This document shows, one piece after another, positions 6,403-14,025 of a DNA stretch of 14,473 nt; positions within the stretch are counted from its first letter, which is position 1, and every line of letters begins with the position of its first letter. The translations under genes and the position numbers were made by a program. The notes below the pieces were generated by a model, which saw nothing but the letters and a program-made list of their open reading frames with translations, was not told the DNA's origin and did no database searches. This stretch comes from Myxococcales bacterium (GTDB taxonomy: Bacteria; Myxococcota; Bradymonadia; UBA7976; UBA1532): the NCBI GenBank assembly GCA_020430675.1, contig JAGQJJ010000031.1, positions 1 through 14,473 on the forward strand, read 5' to 3'.

Positions 6403-7893
6403 GTGGTTCAAGAAGGCATCTGTCCGTCTTGTGAGAGCCCAGGGCCGGTCGGTGGGCCCTGCGCGCAGCCGGTCTGCGCGCGCCGGGGCTACCATGCCAT
6501 TCCCCCCGCCTACCTGCCCGATGACGTGCGCACCCTCGACCGTGAGATCGGTCAGCGTTGGGGCGACTATCTCGTCGTCCGCCGCCTGGGCGCCGGGGGG
6601 GTTGGCGCGGTCTATCTCGCGTTGCAATTCCCGGTCATGATGGAGACCGCGGTCAAGGTTCTGCCCGCCGAGACCTCGCAGGTCTTGCGCGACCGCTTCC
6701 AGGCCGAAGCCATGGCCCTCGCTCGGTTGCGCCACCCCAATATCGTTCGCCTGCTGCAGTTCGGCGTCGACCGCGAACGGCCGTACATGGTCATGGAGTT
6801 TGTCGAAGGCGGCCGCACGCTGCATGACGCCTGCAGAGAGGGCCTCGATCGCGACGCCGCGCTGTCGATCCTGCTCCAGATCGCCGACGGCCTGGAGGCG
6901 GCCCATCTCGGCGATGTCGTGCACCGCGATATCAAGCCCGCCAACATCATGTTGCAGTCGCTGCCCGGCAACGCCCACTTCGTGCGCATCGTCGACTTCG
7001 GTCTGGCCAAGTTCACCGACGACGGGCACAGCACGCAGCTGCTCGCGGGCACGCCGGTCTACATGGCGCCCGAGCAGATCGCACGCCGCCATATCGGACC
7101 CTGGACGGACTGGTATGCGTTGGGGGTCATCACGTTCGAGCTCTTCACCGGCCGACGACCCTTCAGGGCCGGCACGCCGCACGCGCTCTTGCTGGCCAAG
7201 TCCGATCCAAGCCATGACCCGACCGAGATGGTGGTCGATCTGGATCTGCCCGAGGCGATGTTGCAGTTCTTCCATCGTGCCCTGGCGCATGATCCAGTGA
7301 AGCGCATCCAGACGGCCGAACAATTTCGCACCGAGCTGCGCGCGGCGCTCGCCGCAAGCGCCCCGGCGACCTCAAGCAGCGGCGGCGTGTTGGCGCCGAC
7401 CTTGGCCCTTCGAGAACCGACGCAGACTTCGGCCGAGATGGCGGGTGAGTCGGCGTCGCTCGATGCTCGCCCGCCCCGGCGCGGCCCGCGCCTCACCGGG
7501 GCAGCCGCGGGCCTGGTCTTGGCAGGCGCCGCGCTGGGAGGCCTGTACGCCTGGCTGGGTCAGCCCGATGCCGAACCGGCTCGCCACGCGGCGAGCGCAG
7601 CCGAGCCGCCTGCCGGAGAGGTGCTGACGATCAGCGAAGTCGTCCGCCTGGACGCCGCAGCGCCGGTCGGCATGAGCGTTGACGCTGCGCTCGTTGAAGC
7701 GTCGCCGGACGCCGCGCCGCCGCCGGTGGCGCCCGACGCCGGTCGGGTGGACGCCGCCCCGAAGGCCGCCCGCCCTGTCGCGCCCCGGCACTCCGCACGA
7801 CGTCGGGCGCCCGCGCCAAGCTCCGTGACCGCCCCGCCAGCGGCGCCCCCTTCGCCCCGCAAACCCGCGGCGCTCAAGATGGAAACCTGGTAG
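6403..7893 (+). CDS. Transmembrane Ser/Thr protein kinase with N-terminal zinc ribbon
   Basis: A 496-residue Hanks-type kinase. Residues 5-34 hold four Cys (7, 10, 20, 25; C-x2-C-x9-C-x4-C) followed by RRGYHAIP, probably a zinc ribbon. The kinase domain runs from about 55 to 320: glycine loop LGAGGVG (62-68), Lys85, Glu102, HRDIKPAN (174-181), DFG (198-200), APE (222-224). All catalytic residues are present. A membrane helix follows at about 366-384 (GLVLAGAALGGLYAWLG). The outer tail of about 110 residues is rich in Ala, Pro, Asp and Arg with no fold visible. It should phosphorylate cytoplasmic targets under control of an extracytoplasmic cue. It is first in a four-gene cluster, 6 nt before the TPR/PEGA-like gene, and is paralogous to the kinase at 12189. 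Confidence 0.93.
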   Translation: MVQEGICPSCESPGPVGGPCAQPVCARRGYHAIPPAYLPDDVRTLDREIGQRWGDYLVVRRLGAGGVGAVYLALQFPVMMETAVKVLPAETSQVLRDRFQAEAMALARLRHPNIVRLLQFGVDRERPYMVMEFVEGGRTLHDACREGLDRDAALSILLQIADGLEAAHLGDVVHRDIKPANIMLQSLPGNAHFVRIVDFGLAKFTDDGHSTQLLAGTPVYMAPEQIARRHIGPWTDWYALGVITFELFTGRRPFRAGTPHALLLAKSDPSHDPTEMVVDLDLPEAMLQFFHRALAHDPVKRIQTAEQFRTELRAALAASAPATSSSGGVLAPTLALREPTQTSAEMAGESASLDARPPRRGPRLTGAAAGLVLAGAALGGLYAWLGQPDAEPARHAASAAEPPAGEVLTISEVVRLDAAAPVGMSVDAALVEASPDAAPPPVAPDAGRVDAAPKAARPVAPRHSARRRAPAPSSVTAPPAAPPSPRKPAALKMETW

Positions 7894-7899
7894 GCCGTG

Positions 7900-8868
7900 A
7901 TGTTGACCGCCTTGTCGCTGGTCTTGGTCCTGTTGGCCCCGCCGCTCGATCTGCCCACCGTGCAGCGGCATGTCGACCGCGCCAGCGCCTTCGTCGAAGC
8001 CGGCGATTGGCCACGCGCTTGCCTTGAACTGGAGATCGTCGCGCCCTTCTTCGCCGACAACGGTGACGACCCGCGGTATCGGTGGAACGTGGCGCGATGC
8101 CGCGAAGAGACCGGCAAGCCGGAGAAGGCGGTCGCCGAATTCGAGAAGGTGCTCACCCTGACAAAGGACGCGAAGGTGCAGGCCAACGCGCGCGATCACC
8201 TTGAGAACCTGCGCGCGCATCGACTGGGCGTCCTGGTCGTCGACTGCAACGTGCCCGCCGCGCAGGTGCGTTTTGCCGAGACCAGCGAGGCCGAGGGTTT
8301 CCGCGCCTGCCCGGCGGAATGGCGCGATCTGGCGCTGGGGCATCGGGCGCTGGTCGGCCAGTCGGTGCGGGGGGTCGAGGTGCACGAGACAGCCACGGTG
8401 CGGGCCGGTCAGACGACCACCGTGTCACTGGTCTTTCCCGCCTTGCTGAGCGTGCGCAGCCCGGTGCCCGCGGTGGTGCTTGTCGACGATCGGCGCGCCG
8501 GCAGCGTGCGGCCGGACGAACCGCTGGCGTTGGACCACCTGCCCCCGGGCATCCACCGGGTGCAGGTCTCGCCCACCACCGGCGCGGCGCCCTGGGAGCG
8601 AGAGATCGTGCTCGATGCCGGCGCGCACCTGGTCGTCGACGCTCAGCTCACGGCTGACGCACCGGTGGTCGTCGGGCCAAGCGATCCCTTCCTGGCGATG
8701 CCCGCGCTGGCAGATCCGCCGCCCGCGGTTCAGTCGGAGCGCGATCTGACGTGGCTCTGGGTCTCGTTGGGTGCCGCGGCGGCGATCACCGCGGGGTTGG
8801 TCACCTGGCAGGTGCTCGACGATGATGGCGGGTCGTCGGCCGGCAGGCCGCGGATCGATGTGCAGTGA
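7900..8868 (+). CDS. Membrane protein with TPR-like and PEGA-like regions
   Basis: This is a 322-residue envelope protein. ATG 7900 directly follows a GTG at 7897; either could start it, 3-6 nt after the kinase stop. The N-terminus (MLTALSLVLVLLAPPLDLP) is a signal peptide or anchor. Residues about 20-100 form alpha-helical repeats (DRASAFVEAGDWPRACLELE and EKAVAEFEKVLTLTKDAKVQ), resembling tetratricopeptide repeats. Two beta-rich segments follow (about 105-175 and 180-250), the second with VVLVDDRRAGSVRPDEPLAL and LPPGIHRVQVS, typical of PEGA surface-layer-type domains. A C-terminal helix (LWVSLGAAAAITAGLVTWQV) gives a membrane anchor. Similar proteins commonly accompany kinases in Myxococcota. 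Its stop overlaps the next start (GTGA), so it is probably made in step with the Cys-rich lipoprotein and may be its periplasmic partner. Confidence 0.8.
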   Translation: MLTALSLVLVLLAPPLDLPTVQRHVDRASAFVEAGDWPRACLELEIVAPFFADNGDDPRYRWNVARCREETGKPEKAVAEFEKVLTLTKDAKVQANARDHLENLRAHRLGVLVVDCNVPAAQVRFAETSEAEGFRACPAEWRDLALGHRALVGQSVRGVEVHETATVRAGQTTTVSLVFPALLSVRSPVPAVVLVDDRRAGSVRPDEPLALDHLPPGIHRVQVSPTTGAAPWEREIVLDAGAHLVVDAQLTADAPVVVGPSDPFLAMPALADPPPAVQSERDLTWLWVSLGAAAAITAGLVTWQVLDDDGGSSAGRPRIDVQ

Positions 8869-11800
8869 AGCCGCGGGCGCTCTTTGGTTCGCTGTGGCTC
8901 AGCGCGCTCGCGGTCGCTTGCGTCGAGCCCCTCACGGATGCGCCGCAGTTGATCATCGGGGTCACGCCGTGCATCGGCCCGCAGGCCGAAGGCGACGCCG
9001 GTGCGGGTGGCACCTGCCGCGCCCGGCTGGTCGCCGAGCGCGGTGATCGCGAGGTCGGCGCCTGCCTGGTGATGGCGCCGGAGGGCGCCGAGGTGTTGCG
9101 CATCCCGATGCGTTGGCTCGGCGACGACCTCGTGCCCGCCGACGGACCCGACACGGCATTTCCCACGGGCGTGCGCAGCCGCATCGCGCTGTTTTTCCTG
9201 ACCAGCGAGACCAATGGCAGCTGCGAGGGCCTGACGCCCGACACCGCCTGCGCCGGCTCGCCGGCCTGCGCGCTGCGGCTTGGACCCATCGAGGAGCGGC
9301 CGGCGACCAGCGGCACGACGTCCTTTGACTTCCGCGGACCGAACGGGCGCTGCGTGGTCGAGTCCGGCGAGAGCGCGGCGGCCGAGCGCGTGCTCTCCGA
9401 AGAGGTCTGCGATGGCACCGACAACGACTGTGACGGCGTCGCCGATGAAGCGAAGCCGGGCATGTGCGAAGAGGGCCGCGGCATCTGCCGGCAGCAGGGC
9501 ACCGAGTTCGTCTGTCAGCACGGCCGGTATGTCTGCAATGTCGACCTCGCCTCGCCCGATACGCCGGTGCCCTGTGATGGCATCGACCAGGACTGCGACG
9601 GCGACTCGGACGAGGGCCAGGACTGCGACGCCTGCCAGGCCGATGACGAGTGCAACACACCCGAGGCGCCGTACTGCGTGGAGAGCCGCTGCCGCGCCTG
9701 CCGGCCCGCCGACGGCGCCGGGTGCATGCCGCCGACGCCGTTCTGCAACCGCGAGGTGTGGATGTGCGGCGGGTGCCGCAACGACGCCGACTGCCCCGAT
9801 GCGTACTGCGCGCAGGTCGTCTGCTCGGCCTGCGACCCCGCGCGAGCCGCCGCGACCTGCCCCGACGCTGCGCGGGCCATCTGCGACGCCGAGGACCGCG
9901 CCTGCCGCCCATGCGGCCCGGGCGATTGCGGTGACGACGTCTGCTTCCAGGGCCGCTGCGTCGCCTGCAACCCCAACACCGGCGAGGGCTGCGCCGAGCC
10001 GACGCCGTTCTGCAACGCGGCCGACTTCACCTGCCGCGGCTGCGCGGTCGACGGCGAGTGCAGCCTGCGCGATCTGGCGACGCCGGTCTGCGTCAACGGC
10101 GCCTGCCAGGTCTGCCGGGTGGGCAACAACGCCGGCTGCGCCGACGCGGCGCGACCGGTCTGCGATCCCGAGACGCTGACCTGCGCGGTCTGCCAGGACG
10201 ACGCCGAGTGCGGGCCGGGACTCAGCTGCACGGGTGGGCGCTGCACGGGCTGCGATCCGGCGGGCAACCGCGGCTGCGAGAACCCCTCGGCGCCCATCTG
10301 CGATGCGGCTGATCGGACTTGCCGATCCTGCCTCGACTCGCTTGAGTGCACCCTCCCCGGCCGCGGCCAGTGCGTGGACGGCCGCTGCGTCGAGTGCGAC
10401 GTGGCCACCCACGAAGGCTGCGTCGAGGCCAGCCAGCGGCCGATCTGCGAAGCGGGCACCTGCCGACCCTGCGCCAACAACCCGCAATGCGAGTTGCGCC
10501 CGGGTGAAGGCGACATCTGCGCCGATGGCATCTGTCAGATCTGCGATGGCGTGCACCACGCCGGCTGCGAAGATCCGGCGGCGCCGATCTGCGAGGGCGG
10601 CGCTCGATGCCGGCCCTGCGCGGGCGATGGCGAGTGCGCGTCGCGCCCCGGTGTTCGCGGACAATGCGTCGCGGGGCAGTGCGCTGCGTGCGACCCCGAA
10701 GACGGCGCCGGCTGCGACGCCGCAGCGCCGATCTGCGACCGCGACTCGCGCGTCTGCCGCGCCTGCGCCGAAGATGCCGAGTGCGGCGGCCGGCAATGCG
10801 TCGGCGGGCGCTGCGACGCGTGCGGTCCGGGCGATGGCGCCGGCTGCGGCGGCGCGGCGCCCATCTGCGACCCCGTCCTCAACGCAGGCACACCCAGTTG
10901 CCGTGCTTGTGGTGATGATGGCGAATGCGGGGCCGGCCGGCGCTGCTTCAACGGGCCCTGCCTGCAATGCGAACCGGCGACGGGCGAGGGCTGTTCGGGT
11001 GCCACCCCGATCTGTGGGGCCAACGGCACCTGCCGCGCCTGCGTCGACGACCCCGAATGCGCGCTGCGCGGACTGGGCAATGTGTGCGTCGAAGGCACCG
11101 GCCGCTGCGCGGTCTGCGAGTTTGGCAGCAACGACGGCTGCGCCGGCGCGACCCCCGTCTGCGAGGCCAATCAGTGCCGCGGCTGCCGCGCCGCCGCCGA
11201 GTGCGGCGAGGGGCAGAGCTGCCAGGGCGGGCAATGCCTCGGCTGCGTGGCGGGGACCAACTCGGGCTGCGTCAACCCGACGCCGTTCTGCGACGCGGTC
11301 AACCCGATGTGTCGGGTCTGCCTGAACGACGGCGAATGCCTCGTCGCTGGCGCGCGGCGTTGCGTGGCTGGCGAGTGCCATGAGTGCAACCCGGAGCAGC
11401 CCAACTCGTGCGCCGCGCCTGACCGGCCCATTTGTGACGGGACGGGAACCTGCCAGGCCTGCGCCGACGATGAGGAATGCCGGCTTCGCGGCGGCGCGAC
11501 GGTGCAATGCGTCGGCGGGCGGTGCGGGGTGTGCGATCCCGTTGGCAATGTGGGCTGCGGGAACCCCCAGTTCCCCGTCTGCGACGCGGTTGATCTGGTC
11601 TGCCGCGGGTGTGAGAGCGCCAACGAGTGCACGGTCGGGGAGCTGTGCCTCAACGCGCGCTGCGCCGAGTGCGACCCGGCGGCCAACGCCTGCCCGGCCG
11701 AGACGCCGATCTGTGATCCCTTCATCGGCGAGTGTCGCATCTGCAACAACGACGACGAGTGCCGGGGCCGGCAGTGCGTCGATGGCCGGTGCCGCACCTG

Positions 11801-12128
11801 CGACCCGGCCGATGACGCCGGCTGCGTGGCCTCGTCGAGTATGCCGGTCTGCGACGCGAACTTCGTCTGTCGCGGCTGCCGCCAAGATAGTGAGTGTCGC
11901 CATCCGGAAGTCGGCGGGCAGTGCATCGGCGGCGGTAATGGCGCGTGCCGCGTCTGCGATCTCAATAGCCAGAACCATAACCCCTACGACGGCTGCCCGG
12001 GTGATAGGCCGGTCTGCATCAACTTGGGGGCCGCTTGCGCCATTCGCTGCAATCGGAACAACGACTGTCAAGCGGGCGAGCGGTGCCTCAATAATGGTCG
12101 CGGGACCGACGCCTGCATCCCGCAATGA
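8865..12128 (+). CDS. Giant cysteine-rich repeat lipoprotein with MopE-type metal-binding motifs
   Basis: This is a 1087-residue exported protein starting at GTG 8865, overlapping the previous stop by 4 nt. The N-terminus (MKPRALFGSLWLSALAVAC) ends in a plausible lipobox. Residues about 20-175 form a domain with few Cys that I cannot name. Two MopE-type motifs follow: CDGTDNDCDGVADE (from Cys182) and CDGIDQDCDGDSDE (from Cys237), Asp-rich and likely cation binding. From Cys257 to the end there are 17 full eight-Cys repeats and a final four-Cys half unit, 140 Cys in the array. The pattern is roughly C-x5-C-x(4-9)-C-x(4-7)-C-x2-C-x(7-13)-C-x(6-8)-C-x(4-9)-C, often with GAGC and APICD. I infer a lipid-anchored, disulfide-locked rod. 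It could be structural, adhesive or a sensor. It lies between two paralogous kinases. Confidence 0.88.
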   Translation: MKPRALFGSLWLSALAVACVEPLTDAPQLIIGVTPCIGPQAEGDAGAGGTCRARLVAERGDREVGACLVMAPEGAEVLRIPMRWLGDDLVPADGPDTAFPTGVRSRIALFFLTSETNGSCEGLTPDTACAGSPACALRLGPIEERPATSGTTSFDFRGPNGRCVVESGESAAAERVLSEEVCDGTDNDCDGVADEAKPGMCEEGRGICRQQGTEFVCQHGRYVCNVDLASPDTPVPCDGIDQDCDGDSDEGQDCDACQADDECNTPEAPYCVESRCRACRPADGAGCMPPTPFCNREVWMCGGCRNDADCPDAYCAQVVCSACDPARAAATCPDAARAICDAEDRACRPCGPGDCGDDVCFQGRCVACNPNTGEGCAEPTPFCNAADFTCRGCAVDGECSLRDLATPVCVNGACQVCRVGNNAGCADAARPVCDPETLTCAVCQDDAECGPGLSCTGGRCTGCDPAGNRGCENPSAPICDAADRTCRSCLDSLECTLPGRGQCVDGRCVECDVATHEGCVEASQRPICEAGTCRPCANNPQCELRPGEGDICADGICQICDGVHHAGCEDPAAPICEGGARCRPCAGDGECASRPGVRGQCVAGQCAACDPEDGAGCDAAAPICDRDSRVCRACAEDAECGGRQCVGGRCDACGPGDGAGCGGAAPICDPVLNAGTPSCRACGDDGECGAGRRCFNGPCLQCEPATGEGCSGATPICGANGTCRACVDDPECALRGLGNVCVEGTGRCAVCEFGSNDGCAGATPVCEANQCRGCRAAAECGEGQSCQGGQCLGCVAGTNSGCVNPTPFCDAVNPMCRVCLNDGECLVAGARRCVAGECHECNPEQPNSCAAPDRPICDGTGTCQACADDEECRLRGGATVQCVGGRCGVCDPVGNVGCGNPQFPVCDAVDLVCRGCESANECTVGELCLNARCAECDPAANACPAETPICDPFIGECRICNNDDECRGRQCVDGRCRTCDPADDAGCVASSSMPVCDANFVCRGCRQDSECRHPEVGGQCIGGGNGACRVCDLNSQNHNPYDGCPGDRPVCINLGAACAIRCNRNNDCQAGERCLNNGRGTDACIPQ
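9633..12125 (+). repeat. Tandem array of about 17.5 eight-cysteine modules
   Basis: Units of about 43-55 residues repeat in frame without interruption. Each begins with an acidic C-x5-C (such as CQDDAEC, CADDEEC or CNNDDEC; unit 3 has x4) and ends with C-R-x before the next unit. Every one of the 17 full units keeps all eight Cys, while the residues between vary freely. The units have therefore diverged under selection for the disulfide frame rather than arisen by very recent duplication. Confidence 0.9.
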
Positions 12129-12188
12129 GCGGCCGTTGGCACGACATTGCGTGGCTGCGGGTGACCCGATAGCCTGAGCGACGACGCC

Positions 12189-13883
12189 TTGGTCAAGGGC
12201 TGGCAGTTGCCGCTGCGCTCCAATGGAATCTGCCCCGTCTGCGGCACCGAAGCTGAGGTGGGCACCCCGTGTCCGCGCGATCGGTGCCGGCGGCGCGGCT
12301 ATCACGCCATCCCCGCGGAGTACGCCGCCGAGGGCGAAGAGGCGCTTGATGGCCTGATCGGGCAATGCTGGAACGGCTACCTCTTGGTGCGCCATCTGGG
12401 CGAGGGCGGCGTGGGCGCCATCTATCTCGCGCTGCACGTGCCCGAGCTGTGGCGCGCCGCGCTCAAGGTGCTCAAGGCCGGCGCCGCGCCGATGCTGGTC
12501 GAGCGCTTTCATCAAGAGGCGGCGGCGCTCGCTCGGCTCGCCCACCCCAATATCGTGCGGCTGCTCGACTTCGGTGAGTTCGGCGACCGGCCCTACCTGG
12601 TGATGGAGTACGTGGAAGGCGCCTGGACGCTTCAGGACGCGCTCGCCGCCAAGCCGTTGCCGCGCCCGCAGGCGCTGCTCTTGCTGCGTCAGCTCATCGG
12701 CGCGCTGGACGAGGCCCATCGGTGGGGCGTCATTCACCGCGATGTCAGCCCCAACAACATCATGTTGCAGCCGGTGCAGGGCGCGCCGTTTTCGGTGCGG
12801 CTGGTCGACTTCGGGCTGGTCAAGTTCGCCGATGACGGTCGCCAGAGCACCACGCTGCTCGCCGGCACGCCCGCCTATATGGCGCCCGAGCAGCTTCATC
12901 GCCGGCAGATCGGCCCGTGGACCGACTGGTTCGCGGTCGGCGCCATCGCCTGCGAGGTGCTGTTGCAGCGCCACCCGTATGGCCTGCTCGAAGCCGACGA
13001 CATCCTGCGCCTGAAGCTGCGCGACGACTACGACCCGACCGAGTCGATCGCCGGCGAGGGCTGGCCCGAGCCGGTCATGGCCTTCTTCCGCCAGGCGCTG
13101 GCGCATGATCCGATTCGGCGGTTTCACGACGCGCACGCCTTCAACGCCGCCTTCGAGCAGATGGTCGCCGCGCTGCCTTCGCCCGCGGCGGTGCGGGGCG
13201 TGGTTGAACCCACCGTCAAGCTCGACGCGCTGAGCGATGAGGCGATCGCCGCGCATCTGGGCACCGACGTGGCCTCGTTGCGCGCCGCCGAGAAGCCGAT
13301 GCCGGCGCAACTGGCGAGTCGATCGAGCCTGCGCATCGACGCTTCGACCCCGGTCTCGGAGCTGCGGGTCACCCGGCATATCGAGTCCGAAGCGTCAGGC
13401 GGCAACCGCAACACCGCGCCGCTGCCGAACACGCCGGCCACACCGGCCACACCGGTCGCGCCGGTCGCGCCGGCCTATCTGACGCCCGAGGGCGCGCCCG
13501 CCACCGCGCCGCCCCGCGGTCCCGCGGCGACGCATACCATCCTGGTCGGCTATGGCAAGGTGGGCGGCCCGCCCGCAAAACCGCCCCCGAGCCGCCGCGG
13601 GGTGCTGATCGGCCTGGGCGTGGCCGGCCTGCTCACCTTTGGCGCGGCGGTCTGGTTCCTGCGCGCGCCGGGCCATGACGCCGAGGCGGAGTACGCCCTG
13701 GCGCTCCGGCACGCCCACGCGGGCAAGGTCGAAGACGCGCACGCCGCGCTGGCCCGGGCGCTTGAAGCGACGTCGGATCCCGAGGCGATGAAAGCCCGCG
13801 CCCGCGACGAGGCCGCGTTCAAGGCGCTCAAGTCGCCGTCGATCAATGAGCTGATCGACCGCGTGGTCTTCAACGTCAGGTAG
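12189..13883 (+). CDS. Second zinc-ribbon transmembrane Ser/Thr protein kinase
   Basis: This is a 564-residue paralogue of the kinase at 6403. The start is uncertain: no ATG or GTG is available in frame, so TTG 12189 is used; TTG 12207, preceded by AAGGG, is equally possible. Cys15, 18, 28 and 33 form the same C-x2-C-x9-C-x4-C ribbon, followed by RRGYHAIP. The kinase domain spans about 65-325: GEGGVG (71-76), Lys93, Glu110, HRDVSPNN (183-190), DFG (207-209), APE (232-234). The usual Lys of HRDxKxxN is Ser187, a variant seen in other myxobacterial kinases, so activity is still likely. A linker of about 145 residues, rich in Pro, Ala and Thr, leads to a membrane helix (about 470-490, VLIGLGVAGLLTFGAAVWFL). 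The outer tail of about 70 residues is helical and TPR-like (YALALRHAHAGKVEDAHAAL). The gene begins 60 nt after the Cys-rich lipoprotein. Confidence 0.9.
   Translation: MVKGWQLPLRSNGICPVCGTEAEVGTPCPRDRCRRRGYHAIPAEYAAEGEEALDGLIGQCWNGYLLVRHLGEGGVGAIYLALHVPELWRAALKVLKAGAAPMLVERFHQEAAALARLAHPNIVRLLDFGEFGDRPYLVMEYVEGAWTLQDALAAKPLPRPQALLLLRQLIGALDEAHRWGVIHRDVSPNNIMLQPVQGAPFSVRLVDFGLVKFADDGRQSTTLLAGTPAYMAPEQLHRRQIGPWTDWFAVGAIACEVLLQRHPYGLLEADDILRLKLRDDYDPTESIAGEGWPEPVMAFFRQALAHDPIRRFHDAHAFNAAFEQMVAALPSPAAVRGVVEPTVKLDALSDEAIAAHLGTDVASLRAAEKPMPAQLASRSSLRIDASTPVSELRVTRHIESEASGGNRNTAPLPNTPATPATPVAPVAPAYLTPEGAPATAPPRGPAATHTILVGYGKVGGPPAKPPPSRRGVLIGLGVAGLLTFGAAVWFLRAPGHDAEAEYALALRHAHAGKVEDAHAALARALEATSDPEAMKARARDEAAFKALKSPSINELIDRVVFNVR
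13436..13471 (+). repeat. Four 9-bp tandem repeats in the kinase linker
   Basis: Two copies of GGCCACACC are followed by two copies of GGTCGCGCC, encoding the TPATPATPVAPVAP linker. The period is a multiple of three, so slippage would change linker length only. Confidence 0.75.
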
Positions 13884-13976
13884 ACTGTCAGCAGCCGCCG
13901 TTGGTGGATAGGCTTGATGCGGACTGATCGCAGCAAGTACTCGATCTTATTGTTGATGGAAGCTCTTGGGTCTGGA

Positions 13977-14025
13977 GCCGCCGATGGCGATCGGCCCAAG
14001 GATTGTCAGCAGCGCCATCGACGGC
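13977..14025. terminator. Long-stem hairpin between convergent kinase and alcohol dehydrogenase genes
   Basis: GCCGCCGATGGCG (13977-13989) pairs with CGCCATCGACGGC (14013-14025), 12 of 13 positions, around a 23-base loop. It starts directly at the dehydrogenase stop and lies 93 nt past the kinase stop. A shorter alternative hairpin (GCCGAT 13980-13985 with ATCGGC 13990-13995) uses part of the same arm. No T-tract is seen on either strand, so termination is likely but not certain. Confidence 0.5.

Noticed and set aside
9633..12125. Periodic repeats considered as a CRISPR array.
   Set aside because: The period is irregular, the frame stays open throughout and the repetition is at the protein (Cys) level, not as identical DNA repeats with unique spacers.
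8730..13379. A 1549-codon open frame on the minus strand, antisense to the Cys-rich lipoprotein and most of the second kinase.
   Set aside because: The plus-strand genes have clear domains, signal sequence and coupling. The antisense product is a low-complexity Ala/Arg/Asp-rich chain without recognisable motifs, as expected where GC-rich codon bias removes antisense stops.
13886..14013. A 10-bp direct repeat (TGTCAGCAGC at 13886-13895 and 14004-14013) around a less GC-rich spacer, considered as insertion or attachment-site scars.
   Set aside because: Only 10 bp, no inverted ends or recombinase nearby; the intervening 108 bp carry no gene, so chance is likely.
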